From: Streptomyces griseus subsp. griseus
Lineage (GTDB): Bacteria; Actinomycetota; Actinomycetes; Streptomycetales; Streptomycetaceae
Direction of reading: 5' to 3'
DNA length: 64,000 bases
Assembly: GCF_000720255.1 (NCBI RefSeq)
Contig: NZ_JOJE01000013.1
Location: forward strand, 291,384-355,383
In this document: positions 53,558 to 62,401 of the stretch, one piece after another
How positions within the stretch are numbered: position 1 is the stretch's first letter
Layout of the letters: each line of letters begins with the position of its first letter
Program-made: the position numbers and the translations under genes
Notes under the pieces: generated by a model
Told to the model about the DNA's origin: nothing
What the model saw: the letters and a program-made list of their open reading frames with translations, nothing else
The model's database searches: none

Positions 53558-53607
53558 CCTCTTGCCGCCCTCCCTCCGCAGGCCCGCGTCAGGGCCTGTT
53601 GGGGACG

Positions 53608-53733
53608 GTTTGGGGACACAAGGACAGGAACAGACTGACAAAGACGGGAGAGTGCCGACCCCGCTCCACCCAGTTGACCTGCAAGAACGTCATGGATCGG
53701 CCTACAAACGCAAGGACCGCCAAGATCCCCAAG
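53608..53733 (+). other. Right-end arm of unit B, left of att core 3
   Basis: Matches 33352-33475 beside core 2: TTTGGGGACACAAGGA, then GACCTGCAAGAACGTCA and CCGCCAAGATCC in the same order and spacing, with many point differences. It marks the end of a second, related but not identical element. Confidence 0.78.
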
Positions 53734-53780
53734 GGACTCATAATCCGTCGGCCGTGGGTTCGAGTCCCACCCGCCCCACC
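53734..53780 (+). repeat. att core copy 3 (tRNA 3'-end duplicate)
   Basis: Third exact copy of the 47-bp tRNA 3' end. No 5' tRNA half is present. It is the junction between unit B and the DNA to the right. Confidence 0.92.
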
Positions 53781-54002
53781 AGTGCATGTCTCTGACCTGC
53801 GCAATCGTCCCTTCCGGGGCGCCAAAACCCCCACTCGGGCTCGACGGATCGAATCCGCTGCTCATGAGTTCAGGGTTCCTGCGCCGGTGAGGTTCGGCAC
53901 TGCGCTGACCAGCGTGAATGTGTCGGACCATGGTGTGGTCGAGTCGCACCAACGGCCTCCGCGAGGGAGCCGGAGGCGAACTTGAGGACGCTGTGGGGAC
54001 GC
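53781..54002 (+). other. Left-end arm type right of att core 3 (start of unit C)
   Basis: Has the same arm blocks as right of cores 1 and 2: TGACCTGCGCAATCGT 13 bp after the core (two changes), GAATCCGCTGCTC exactly 71 bp after (53851-53863) and TGGGGACGC at 53994-54002. Since this arm type marks a left element end, a third element should begin here. The DNA from 54003 to 54140 holds nothing recognised. Confidence 0.72.
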
Positions 54003-54140
54003 AGGCATTGCGAAGGGTGGCCGGTCGGAGTGAGGCCCCCTGCTGGACCCTGGGCATGCCCGCGGCGCTCACCCCAACGTCTCGAGAGCGGTGGTTGCTG
54101 GTCGTGATGGTCGGAGCGAACGCACGGCTCACGTCTGCCT

Positions 54141-54470
54141 CTACCGGTCGTGGAGCACCTTCGGGTGAGTTACGGGGACGACAGTGAGGAGGTCGTCCAG
54201 GCCCTTGAAGTCGTCAGGGTTGGTGGTGAACAGAGGGAGATCTTCGGCGATGGCGATCGAGGCGATCATCAGGTCGGCGATGCGGCGGCGGGGTTGGCGG
54301 CCGGTGCTGATGACGGCGGCGCAGACGCGGCCGTAGTCGCGGGCGGCGTCGGAGTCGAAGGGGATGGGGTCGAACTCGTTCTCCGCGCGCTGGAGGATGT
54401 CGGTGCGTCGAGCGCGTTCGGCGTGTTCGTCGTGGTCGTCCTGTTCGGCGTTGCTGCGCACCTGCCCACC
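54141..54470 (-). pseudogene. VapC-type PIN toxin, N-terminus lost
   Basis: Encodes about the last 105 residues of a PIN-domain ribonuclease: FDPIPFDSDAARDYGRV, RRRIADLMIASIAIAEDLPL and FTTNPDDFKGLDDL, with two of the acidic metal ligands. The first strand and the N-terminal catalytic Asp (usually in a LLDTS motif) are missing; the frame joins unrelated DNA at about 54470, next to the DUF418 gene end. No antitoxin gene is present. Likely inactive. Confidence 0.75.
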
Positions 54471-54480
54471 CAGATGCGTC

Positions 54481-55692
54481 TTATCGGATGCGGTGGGCCA
54501 GTTCGGTCGCCCTGCCCATCAGCCATTCGAGCGGCCCTCGCTGGAAGAAGCGGGACCAGAGGGTGGCGAGGACGGTGACGGATGCGATGAAGCCGAGCAG
54601 GATGTGCAGCGGCCGGACGGCCGATGTCTCGGTGTCCAGGAGCCAGATGGCGACGATGTGGTAGACGTACGCCGTCAGTGACATCGAGCCGACCGCGATG
54701 ACGGGCTTGGCCAGGCGGCGCAGCCTGGGGAAGGCGTCCATGGCGGCCAGGCACGCGGTGATCACCAGGATTGCCACACCCGTGGCGGCCATGATGGACA
54801 GGGTCGCCTCGCTGTGCGGGGCTGAGGCCAGCATCCCGGCGGGGGTGTCGCCGAAGATGCCGATGCTGTCGGGTGATACGGACGACACGGATGACATGCC
54901 CGGCCCCTGTTCGGCTTTCCGGACGGCTTCGGCGGCACCGGGTACGAGACGCACCGCCAGCCAGGAGCCGCCGTACCCGGTGACGGCGAGACCGACGCCG
55001 GTGAGGGCGAGGCGTACACGGGCGGTCGTGGCAGTCAGGTCGCAGCGGGCGACAGCCATACCGGCGATCACGAACGGAACCCAGGTCAGGGCTGGATAAC
55101 CGCCGGTGAAGAACAGTGAGACGGGGCCGTCGGCCTGGCCGTAGGAGAGGAAGACGCGGCCGCCGACCACCGGCTTCAGCGCGTACAGCAGCTGCGGGCC
55201 CACCAAGGCCCACCCCGCGGCGATCAGGGCCAGCGGCTTGGCGCCCAGCCGGTACAGCGGCAGCACGAGCAGGAAGAACAGTCCGTAGAAGGCGAGGATC
55301 GGCACGACCGGGGTTCCGGTCAGGGTCAGGGCGGTGCCGAGCGCCAGCAGGATCACGGCCCGGATGATCACCTTGGCGACAGCCTGACGGCCGGCCAGGC
55401 CGGTCTTCGGCGCGCGGCGCCCGGTGATGAGGGCGACCGCGAAGCCGGCCAGGACGGCGAACAGGGCGGATGAGCGGCCTTGCGCCAGCTCCATCAGGAA
55501 GCCGACGACACCGCCCTGGCTCGGGGCGGGGCCCACGTGGACCGCGTACATGCCGAAAACGGCCAGGCCGCGGGCCAGGTCCAGCCCGATCAGCCGGCCC
55601 ACGCCGGGCGCGCCGGTCGAGGGCTCACCGCGCTCGCGTTCGGGGCACGGGGCATCGGCCGTAAGCGGCGGGGAGTCCGGGTGATGGGTCAT
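54481..55692 (-). CDS. DUF418/acyltransferase-like polytopic membrane protein (403 aa)
   Basis: About ten membrane helices. The N-terminal signature GRLIGLDLARGLAVFGMYAVH and the C-terminal WSRFFQRGPLEWLMGRATE are classic for DUF418 / heparan-acetyltransferase-like proteins, which move acyl groups across the membrane or act as transporters. A Ser/Pro-rich loop lies at about residues 260-290. A close relative lies at 59313-60593. ATG at 55692; the response-regulator gene is divergent, with 165 bp between. Confidence 0.85.
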   Translation of the reverse strand: MTHHPDSPPLTADAPCPERERGEPSTGAPGVGRLIGLDLARGLAVFGMYAVHVGPAPSQGGVVGFLMELAQGRSSALFAVLAGFAVALITGRRAPKTGLAGRQAVAKVIIRAVILLALGTALTLTGTPVVPILAFYGLFFLLVLPLYRLGAKPLALIAAGWALVGPQLLYALKPVVGGRVFLSYGQADGPVSLFFTGGYPALTWVPFVIAGMAVARCDLTATTARVRLALTGVGLAVTGYGGSWLAVRLVPGAAEAVRKAEQGPGMSSVSSVSPDSIGIFGDTPAGMLASAPHSEATLSIMAATGVAILVITACLAAMDAFPRLRRLAKPVIAVGSMSLTAYVYHIVAIWLLDTETSAVRPLHILLGFIASVTVLATLWSRFFQRGPLEWLMGRATELAHRIR

Positions 55693-55857
55693 GACCCTGA
55701 GAGTGGAGACCCGGGCCGATCACGGGCTATCCGGCAGGCGGCTGTGGTGTCCCTGCCGAGTGGTGGGTGCTACCCCGCCGTGTGGCTGGAGCTGCCGCTC
55801 GCCGGGCCGCAAGAGCTCTACGTGGCTTTAGGGTCGAGTCGGCATGGGCCGGACGGC

Positions 55858-56553
55858 ATGAACGAAGGTGAGGCGGAGCGCGTGATCCGGGTAGTGGTGG
55901 TGGACGACGAGGCACTGGTCCGCTCGGGCTTCGAACTCATTCTGGGCGCGTCCGAGGACATCGAGGTCGTCGCGACCGCAAGCGGCGGCGACGCGGTGGA
56001 GACCGTCCGGCGGGAGCGGCCGGACGTGGTGCTGCTGGACATCCGGATGCCGGACGTCGACGGGCTGACCGTCCTGCGCGAGCTGCGGACGATGCCGGAT
56101 GCTCCGGTGGTGGCGATGCTGACGACGTTCGACGCCGACGAGTACATCCTGACCGCGCTGCACTGCGGCGCGGCTGGTTTCCTGCTCAAGGACACCGAGC
56201 CGGAGCAGCTTGCCCACCTGGTGCGGACCCTGGTCGCGGGCGGTGTGGTGTTGTCGCCCAAGGCGTCGCGGACGCTGCTGCACAGTCACCCCGGCACCGG
56301 GGCGGCCGTCGACGAGGAGGCTGCGCGGGTGCGGCTGCTCACCCCGCGGGAGCGCGGCGTCCTCGTCCTGGTGGCGGAGGGGCTGTCGAACGCCGACATC
56401 GGGGCGCGCGTCCACCTGGGGGCGGGCACGGTCAAGGACCACGTCAGCGCGATCCTGGCGAAGCTGCGGGTGACGAGCCGGGTGCAGGCCGCACTGCTGG
56501 CGCAGCGGGCCGGGCTGCTCGACGAGCGCCCACGGTCGGAGGCCGGCCGATGA
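55858..56553 (+). CDS. NarL/LuxR-type response regulator (231 aa)
   Basis: Receiver domain with IRVVVVDDEALVRSGF and the phospho-Asp in VVLLDIRMPDVDG (about residue 62), then a LuxR helix-turn-helix (LTPRERGVLVLVAEGLSNAD, GTVKDHVSAILAKL). The start is either ATG at 55858 or GTG at 55882; the second is closer to the family's usual N-terminus and has AGGTGAGG before it. It overlaps the kinase gene as ATGA. Targets are probably the flanking DUF418 genes. Confidence 0.9.
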   Translation: MNEGEAERVIRVVVVDDEALVRSGFELILGASEDIEVVATASGGDAVETVRRERPDVVLLDIRMPDVDGLTVLRELRTMPDAPVVAMLTTFDADEYILTALHCGAAGFLLKDTEPEQLAHLVRTLVAGGVVLSPKASRTLLHSHPGTGAAVDEEAARVRLLTPRERGVLVLVAEGLSNADIGARVHLGAGTVKDHVSAILAKLRVTSRVQAALLAQRAGLLDERPRSEAGR

Positions 56554-57662
56554 GCCGTGCACGTGCCATGTGGCAGCGGGTTCCCGCGCCGGTCATCGAC
56601 GTCGTCCTGGTGGCGGTGGCGGCCGTGGACGTACGAGTGGTGAGCATGTGGGAGCACACGCGTCTCGAGGTGGCGCTGGCCGCGGTCGGCTGCGTCGCGT
56701 TGGCGTTCCGGCGTAGGTTCCCGCTCGCGGTGTTCCTGCTCACCCTGCCCGTCGCGCTGATGCAGGATGTCGCCGTCGCTGTGCTCGTGGCGCTGTTCAG
56801 CCTGGCCGAACGCTCACGCAACCGCCGTCTCCTCGCGGTGTGCGTCGTCTTGGCCGCCGTCGCGAGCAGTACTCCGTGGCCCCTGGCCGCGGCGGACCGG
56901 ACCATGACGCTGGTCTTCTTCGTGTACGGCCTGGCAACCAGTGTCGCCCCGGTCCTGTTCGGCCAGCTTCTCCAGGCGCAACGGGACCTGGCGCGGCGGT
57001 TGGCCGAGATCGAGGAGGCCAGGGAGCACGAGCGCACTCTGCACGCCCAGGCCGTGCTCGCCCGTGAACGCGCCCAACTGGCCCGTGAGATGCACGACGT
57101 GGTCTCCCACCAGGTCAGCCTGATCGCCGTACGGGCCGGGGCGTTGCAGGTCGCCGCCAAGGACGTGGATGCCAAGGAGGCCGCCCGCACGATCCGTTCG
57201 CTGAGCGTCACGACCCTCGACGAGCTGCGCACCATGGTGACCCTGCTGCGTGCCTCCGGCGGCCACGCCACCGAGCTGACCCCGCAGCCCACCCTGGCCG
57301 ACCTGCGCAAACTGGTGGAATCCAGCGGCACTCACACGGAGCTGACGGGTGAGTTGCCGCCCACCGTGGGCACACCCGCCCAGCGCGCCCTCTACCGCAC
57401 GGTCCAGGAGGCGCTGACCAACGTCCGCAAGCACGCCCCCGGCGCCAACGCCCGCGTCGAGCTGTGGAAGGACGGCGACGGTATCGGAGTGACCGTCACC
57501 AACACCCCTCCCACGCGCCCCTCCCTCTCCTTGCCCGGTTCGCAGCAGGGCTTGGTCGGTCTGCGCGAACGGGCCGAGATCCTGCACGGCACCCTGGAGG
57601 CGGGCCCGACCGCACAGGGCGGCTACCGGGTGCGCCTGAGGGTTCCCCTCAGCACGGACTGA
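56550..57662 (+). CDS. NarL-type sensor histidine kinase (370 aa)
   Basis: Four or more membrane helices in residues 10-145 (VIDVVLVAVAAVDVRVV, LAVFLLTLPVALMQDVAVAV), no large outer domain, then a HisKA_3 dimer helix with the phospho-His in REMHDVVSHQVSLIAV (about residue 180) and an ATPase domain with NVRKHAPGANARVEL and QGLVGLRERAEIL. It senses something in the membrane. It is translationally coupled to its regulator. No terminator was found right after it. Confidence 0.9.
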   Translation: MSRARAMWQRVPAPVIDVVLVAVAAVDVRVVSMWEHTRLEVALAAVGCVALAFRRRFPLAVFLLTLPVALMQDVAVAVLVALFSLAERSRNRRLLAVCVVLAAVASSTPWPLAAADRTMTLVFFVYGLATSVAPVLFGQLLQAQRDLARRLAEIEEAREHERTLHAQAVLARERAQLAREMHDVVSHQVSLIAVRAGALQVAAKDVDAKEAARTIRSLSVTTLDELRTMVTLLRASGGHATELTPQPTLADLRKLVESSGTHTELTGELPPTVGTPAQRALYRTVQEALTNVRKHAPGANARVELWKDGDGIGVTVTNTPPTRPSLSLPGSQQGLVGLRERAEILHGTLEAGPTAQGGYRVRLRVPLSTD

Positions 57663-58004
57663 CATGCTGTTCCGTCGGCTTGCGGCTCACGAGGTTCACG
57701 CGTGAGCCTCGGCCGGCAGCGGGCGCCGACGCCCCTGGACCGTGCTCCGCCGGCTTGCCTCTTGTCCAGCTCCTCCCGTCCTGACTGTGTCCGGTGCCGC
57801 GTCAGAGCCCGGTGAGGATCCGGGCACCAGGCTGACAGCCCTGATCGCCGCCTCACCCACGGACGGACGACGCGGAGCTTGACGTGACAGGTCGCTGCCT
57901 CACTTCAGCAGGGTGCTGACCAAGGCGACGGCCACTCCCAGGAGCGCGTCGCCGCAGCCGATCCTGACGGCTCGTCCCCAGGTGCGGCCTGCGGCCCGGG
58001 AGGC
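57663..58004. other. Intergenic DNA with a foreign C-terminal tail
   Basis: No full gene. Reading leftward from about 58000 to a TGA at about 57899, the frame RIGCGDALLGVAVALVSTLL looks like the end of an unknown membrane protein fused behind the truncated ABC gene. Between 57663 and 57895 nothing is recognised. Confidence 0.4.
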
Positions 58005-58995
58005 GCGTCGAGAGGCGTTCCACGGCCGCGATGCGGGAGATCGCGGCCGCCCCCTCCTGATAGGAGGTCACGGCGTCGACCAGCTTGGACACCGGCTCGA
58101 TCAGATAGAAGAGGTACAGCAGGAAGGCGATGAGGGTGGACACGGGGATCTCCCCGGACGCCACCCGCGCCCCGCCGACGGCGAGCACCGCGAGGAAGGC
58201 CAGCTGTACGGCGAGTTCGTCGGCCGAGCCGGCCACGGCCTCCCACTTCGCGCTCCTGACACCGTGCCGCCACGCCCGCCGCGCCGCCGCCTCCACCCTG
58301 GCGGTCTCCCGCGCCTCGGCCCCGGACGCCTTCACCGTGCGAAACGCCCCGAGGGACCGCTCCAATCCGACGGAGATCTCCCCGACCGCCTCCTGCGACC
58401 GCTCGGTGGCCCGCGCGATCCTGGGCATCACCATGGCCACGACCCCACCGACCAACACGACCACGCCGAGCGTCACACCCAGCAGCACGACATCCAGGTA
58501 CGCCATCATCACGACCGCCGCCACGAAGGCCACCGCGCCGGTGGCCGCGGAGACGACCGCCTGGGTGCTGACCGCCCGCAGCAGCGTGGTGTCCGAGGTG
58601 ACCCGGGACATCAGATCACCCGGCGGGATCCCCTCCCACTCCGAAAGCCGCAGTCGCAGCAACCTTCCGACCAGGGTGCGCCGTGCGGCCAGGACCACCG
58701 ACTCCGCCGTACGCTCCAGCACGTACGCGCCGAACGCCTCGACCGCCGTGCCCAGCACCACCAGCACGGTGAGCGCGATCAGGATCCCGGCGATGGTCTC
58801 ACCGGAGGCGAGCCGGTCCACCAGCGCCTTCGTGGCCAGTGGCTGCAGCAGCCCCCCGGCGGCCCCGACCAGGGCGCACAACAGACCGAGGGCGACCGCC
58901 CACCGGTGCGGCCGCACATACGCGCCCAGTGCCTTGACCGTCTCCCGGGCGGACAGGGACGTCTCATCCGTCGTCGGAGCGGATGCGGTGTTCAC
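58005..58995 (-). pseudogene. ABC exporter reduced to its membrane domain
   Basis: From a GTG at 58995 (AAAGGA upstream) it encodes about 330 residues of a type I ABC exporter membrane domain: YVRPHRWAVALGLLCALVGA, GIPPGDLMSRVTSDTTLLRA and GEIPVSTLIAFLLYLFYLIE, ending at SRIAAVERLSTRLP. The ATPase domain that should follow is absent; unrelated sequence begins at about 58005. Without its ATPase it cannot transport. Probable deletion product. Confidence 0.82.
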
Positions 58996-59312
58996 GAAGT
59001 TCCTTTCATCTGCGGTGTCGCGGCGTCACAACCCGGTACGTGGGCCGAAGTGCCGGGGCAGTCCTCGCGCTCCTCGTGTCCGCGAGGTCTGTCATGCCTC
59101 CAGCCTTCAAGCCCGGCCGCAACCCGCCCATCCGGCAACCGTCGGGTCCACCCCCGCCAAGTGGCTGAACGACACCGCCCGTCCGGTCGCACCGGGCCGA
59201 CCGGTCAGGACGAGACTCCGCCGGTCGGCAGGGCGGTACCCGCCGATCGGCGGGGGAGAGCACGAAGACTGCCGGATGGTCCGCCCCCGGACGCCCACGC
59301 GAGGTTCTCCGT
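58996..59312. other. Divergent promoter region between the ABC relic and the second DUF418 gene
   Basis: 317 bp with no gene. Only GC-rich sequence with short inverted words around 59195-59260 (CCGGTCGG/CCGATCGG type) is seen, possibly regulator sites. Confidence 0.4.
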
Positions 59313-60593
59313 ATGACACAGACACAGCCGCCGCAGGAGACGTCAGCTCCGCAGGAGACGTCAGCTCCGCAGGAGAACTCGCCTCCGCCGACCCAGACCT
59401 CCCCCGAGTCCCCGGCCTCGCCCGGTCCCTCGGTGGGGCGCCTCGTCGGGGTGGACCTGGCCCGCGCGCTGGCGGTGTTCGGCATGTACGTCGTGCACAT
59501 CGGCCCCCCGCTGTCCGCCACGACTGGCGTCGCCAGCTGGATCCGATACATGTCGGACGGCCACTCGTCGGTCCTGTTCGCCACCCTCGCCGGGTTCTCA
59601 CTGATGCTGCTCGCCGGCCGCCGCGAGCCCAAGACCGGCCTGGCGGGCCGGCAGGCGAGGGCCCGCATCGCGATCCGCGCCGTGATCCTGCTGGCGCTGG
59701 GCACCGTGATGGCGATGGAGTACGGGGGCGTGATCATCCTTGGCTTCTACGGCGTCTACTTCCTCCTCGCCCTGCCCCTGGTGCGACTGAGCGCCAGGAC
59801 CCTCGCGATCATCGCGGCCGCGTTCGCCCTCGTCACACCGCAGCTGGCGTTCGTCCTTACCTCGCTGCTGACCCCGTCGGTCCAGCAGAGCATCAACACC
59901 TACGACCCGCTCCGCCACCTCAGCGAGGTCGGCGTCCTCGATCTGCTGCTCACCGGCTTCTACCCGGCGCTCACGTGGATGTCGTTCGTGATTGCGGGCA
60001 TGGCGCTGGGCCGCCTCGACCTGTCCTCCGCCACTGTCCAGAAGCGCCTGGCCGCCTTCGGTGCCGTCCTCACGGCGGCCGCGTACGGCATGTCCTTGCT
60101 GCTGGCAGGCAAGGGCGCGTTGAGGAGCATGGCGGAAGACGGGTCGTCGTCCGGCGGCTCCGGTTCGATGCCCCCCAGCAGCGGGTCGGTACCCCTCGAC
60201 GGCGGGTCGTTCCCCGACATGCCGGCGTCGTCGCTCCTGACGGCCGGGCCGCACAGCGGCACCACGTTCGACATCATCGGCAGCGTCGGCATCGCGATAC
60301 TCGTGGTCGTGGGCGCGACGGTGGCGATGGACCGCCTGCCGCGACTGCGCCGCCTGGCCACACCGGTCATCGCCGTGGGCACCATGTCCCTGACCGCCTA
60401 CGTCGGCCATTTCCTCGCACAGTCCGCGTTCTCCACGCCCGCCGGAACCGGCACCCAGCAGTCCTGGCTGCCCCTGATCATGTACGTCCTCGGAGCCATC
60501 CTGTTCGCCGCGATCTGGTCCCGCTTCTTCCGCCGCGGCCCCCTGGAGTACCTGCTCAACGCCGCCACCAGGCCGGCGAAGCGCATCCGATGA
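59313..60593 (+). CDS. Second DUF418/acyltransferase-like membrane protein (426 aa)
   Basis: Paralogue of 54481-55692 with the same signatures: GRLVGVDLARALAVFGMYVVH at the start and WSRFFRRGPLEYLLNAATR at the end, about ten membrane helices, and a Ser/Gly-rich loop at about residues 275-310. The first 40 residues are polar with a short Gln-Glu-Thr-Ser-Ala-Pro repeat. ATG at 59313. The two paralogues bracket the two-component system and the broken ABC gene, which suggests one functional module. Function unknown. Confidence 0.85.
   Translation: MTQTQPPQETSAPQETSAPQENSPPPTQTSPESPASPGPSVGRLVGVDLARALAVFGMYVVHIGPPLSATTGVASWIRYMSDGHSSVLFATLAGFSLMLLAGRREPKTGLAGRQARARIAIRAVILLALGTVMAMEYGGVIILGFYGVYFLLALPLVRLSARTLAIIAAAFALVTPQLAFVLTSLLTPSVQQSINTYDPLRHLSEVGVLDLLLTGFYPALTWMSFVIAGMALGRLDLSSATVQKRLAAFGAVLTAAAYGMSLLLAGKGALRSMAEDGSSSGGSGSMPPSSGSVPLDGGSFPDMPASSLLTAGPHSGTTFDIIGSVGIAILVVVGATVAMDRLPRLRRLATPVIAVGTMSLTAYVGHFLAQSAFSTPAGTGTQQSWLPLIMYVLGAILFAAIWSRFFRRGPLEYLLNAATRPAKRIR
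59333..59368 (+). repeat. 18-bp direct repeat in the second DUF418 gene
   Basis: Two perfect copies of GCAGGAGACGTCAGCTCC (59333-59350, 59351-59368) plus a partial third. They code for the N-terminal Gln-Glu-Thr-Ser-Ala-Pro repeat, a place where slippage can change copy number without breaking the frame. Confidence 0.85.
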
Positions 60594-60598
60594 GACCC

Positions 60599-60633
60599 GG
60601 CCGGGGTGGGAACCGCCACACTCCACCCCGGCC
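60599..60633 (+). terminator. Terminator hairpin after the second DUF418 gene
   Basis: Perfect 11-bp stem GGCCGGGGTGG / CCACCCCGGCC with a 13-nt loop, 5 bp after the stop. Confidence 0.85.
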
Positions 60634-60917
60634 CGGCCGCTCATGGATCCAGCATCTGCCGCTGCTGCCCCAACGCCCATCCAGCCAGGCGGTGCTGGGG
60701 CAGCCTCCGAACAACTCGCACAACCATGCCGACGGGAGAGTGAGTCGAGGGACGCTGGTGGCGTTTCTCGATGCGGGTTTCATGATCGGCAGGACAGATT
60801 CGGGACGCCCGACTCCGCCGGGTGCCTTGCGCCCCTGGGGGGGCACATCGCCGCCGCACTTAGTCGACCGGGGCGGACGCCCTCTCGCGCCGGCAGCCTG
60901 ACCAACCCGGTCACGCA
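60634..60917. other. Intergenic DNA with a long-loop hairpin
   Basis: No supported gene. GCTGCCCCA at 60664-60672 pairs with TGGGGCAGC at 60696-60704. The decarboxylase gene ends at 60918, so this may be its terminator region. Confidence 0.4.
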
Positions 60918-62300
60918 CTAGGGGAGCGTGTCGATGACGTCGCTGGCACGGGTGTCCGGATTGACGAAGGCCATGCGCAGAACCGTCGCGCCGTTCCACT
61001 GGGTCGGTACGCACAGCATGGCGCCCGTTTCGGCGGCACGGGCAGACCATGACGCGTAGTCCTGCGGGCCCCAGCCAGGGCGTTCGAAGAGGACGACGGA
61101 CAGCTCGGGCTCGATGGTCAGGCGTAGACAGTCACTGGCGCGTATGGCGTCGGCGACCAGTCGGCTGGTGGTCAGTGTCTGTTCCACGGCACGCGAGTAC
61201 CGCTCGGTTCCGTGGACAGCCAGGCTGAACCAGAGCGGCAGACCGCGGGCGCGGCGGCTGAGGTGGAGGGCCAGGTCCGCCGGATTGTGGAGGTCGCGGT
61301 CGAGGGCGTCGAGATAGTGCGCCGACTGACTGTGCGCGGCGCGTGCCGCCGCGGGATCCCGGTAGAGCAGTGCGCAGCAGTCGTAGGGGGCGAAGAGCCA
61401 TTTGTGAGGATCGACGATGAAGCTGTCGGCGCGTTCGATGCCGGAGTAGAGGTGCCGCACACTGGGTGCCGCCAGGCCCGCTCCGCCGTACGCACCGTCG
61501 ACGTGCAGCCACACCTGGTGGCGTTCGCACGCTTCGGCGATGCCATCGAGGTCGTCGATCAGACCGGCATTGGTGGTCCCGGCGGTCGCCACCACGGCGA
61601 ACACGCCGGTCATGGACTCCAGGACCGCGTCGACGGCACCCCCGGTGAGGTGTCCCCGCTGGTCCACGGGTGCGGTAACGACTTCCACGTCCATCGCTTG
61701 TGCCGCGGACCTGATCGAGGAGTGGGCGCTGTCGGCACAGACGATCTTCCAGCCGTCCGTCGGCCGGGTCCGGGACGCGGCGGCAGCGGCGCGGGCCGTG
61801 ATGAGAGCCGAGAGGTTGCCCATGGTGCCGCCGCTGACGAAGCATCCTGCTGCGGTACTGGGCCATCCGAGCAGCAGGGTGAGCCAGGCCAACGCCTCGT
61901 TCTCGGCGTGAATTGCGCCGGCTCCCGCCTCCCAGGTGCCCGCGAAGATGTTCGCCGCGCCGGTGACCGCATCGAAGGCGAGTGCGGCACGGGTGGGAGC
62001 CGCGGGGATGTACGCGAGGTTCGTCGCCCCGTTCTGGGCGCGGGTGGCAGGTGCCAGGACTCGGTCGAACACTTTGAGGGCCGCGGCGCCGCCGATTCCC
62101 CAGGGGGTGATGGCTGTGCCGGCCGCGAGTGCGAGGTCGGCGGCGGGGCGGGCGCCGGTCACCTGATCTGGAGCCCGCATGATGCGCCGCCTCGCGTAGT
62201 CGATGGCGGCCGCCACGATCTCGTCCTCATCGCCCCATACCCGGCGGTCGACGCGAGGCGCCCCGCTCACTGACGTGTTATCGCATTGCGCTTTTTGCAT
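60918..62300 (-). CDS. PLP-dependent group II amino-acid decarboxylase (460 aa)
   Basis: Fold-type I PLP enzyme of the aromatic-L-amino-acid / glutamate decarboxylase group: FVSGGTMGNLSALITARAAA, the cofactor His and Asp in VVATAGTTNAG and LHVDGAYGGAG, and the PLP Lys in VDPHKWLFAPYD (about residue 300). The amino-acid substrate is not clear. ATG at 62300 is divergent from an Lrp/AsnC-type gene 101 bp away with clear operator repeats, so the enzyme is probably induced or repressed by its amino acid. Confidence 0.9.
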   Translation of the reverse strand: MQKAQCDNTSVSGAPRVDRRVWGDEDEIVAAAIDYARRRIMRAPDQVTGARPAADLALAAGTAITPWGIGGAAALKVFDRVLAPATRAQNGATNLAYIPAAPTRAALAFDAVTGAANIFAGTWEAGAGAIHAENEALAWLTLLLGWPSTAAGCFVSGGTMGNLSALITARAAAAASRTRPTDGWKIVCADSAHSSIRSAAQAMDVEVVTAPVDQRGHLTGGAVDAVLESMTGVFAVVATAGTTNAGLIDDLDGIAEACERHQVWLHVDGAYGGAGLAAPSVRHLYSGIERADSFIVDPHKWLFAPYDCCALLYRDPAAARAAHSQSAHYLDALDRDLHNPADLALHLSRRARGLPLWFSLAVHGTERYSRAVEQTLTTSRLVADAIRASDCLRLTIEPELSVVLFERPGWGPQDYASWSARAAETGAMLCVPTQWNGATVLRMAFVNPDTRASDVIDTLP

Positions 62301-62327
62301 GGCGAGAACCTAGGGAGGTGCATAGGA

Positions 62328-62399
62328 ATGCGCAATATGCATCAAGATGTGTGAGCAGAATGCTCAATATGGCACGTCCGGGCTGTGCCATACTGAGCA
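62328..62399. promoter_or_regulatory. Lrp/AsnC-type operator array between divergent genes
   Basis: One inverted repeat: TGCTCAATATGGCAC (62361-62375), 9-bp gap, GTGCCATACTGAGCA (62385-62399), 15-bp arms with one mismatch. A third related site, ATGCGCAATATGCAT, lies at 62328-62342. The repeat ends two bases before the regulator's ATG, so binding would shut off its own gene, and the array also covers the start region of the decarboxylase promoter. Confidence 0.8.
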
Positions 62400-62401
62400 T
62401 C

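Noticed and set aside
4577..53780. The three 47-bp repeats as an assembly artefact
   Set aside because: Flanking arms are similar but clearly diverged between copies, which independent, real junctions would show and a misjoin would not.
53467..54132. Leftward reading frame with a WDSNPRPTDYES-like peptide over the third repeat
   Set aside because: This peptide is a well-known artefact of translating tRNA 3' ends; there is no ribosome site and the frame covers att and arm DNA.
59333..59368. Candidate CRISPR or satellite array
   Set aside because: Only two and a half 18-bp units without spacers, in a coding frame; no CRISPR array or cas gene is seen anywhere in the window.
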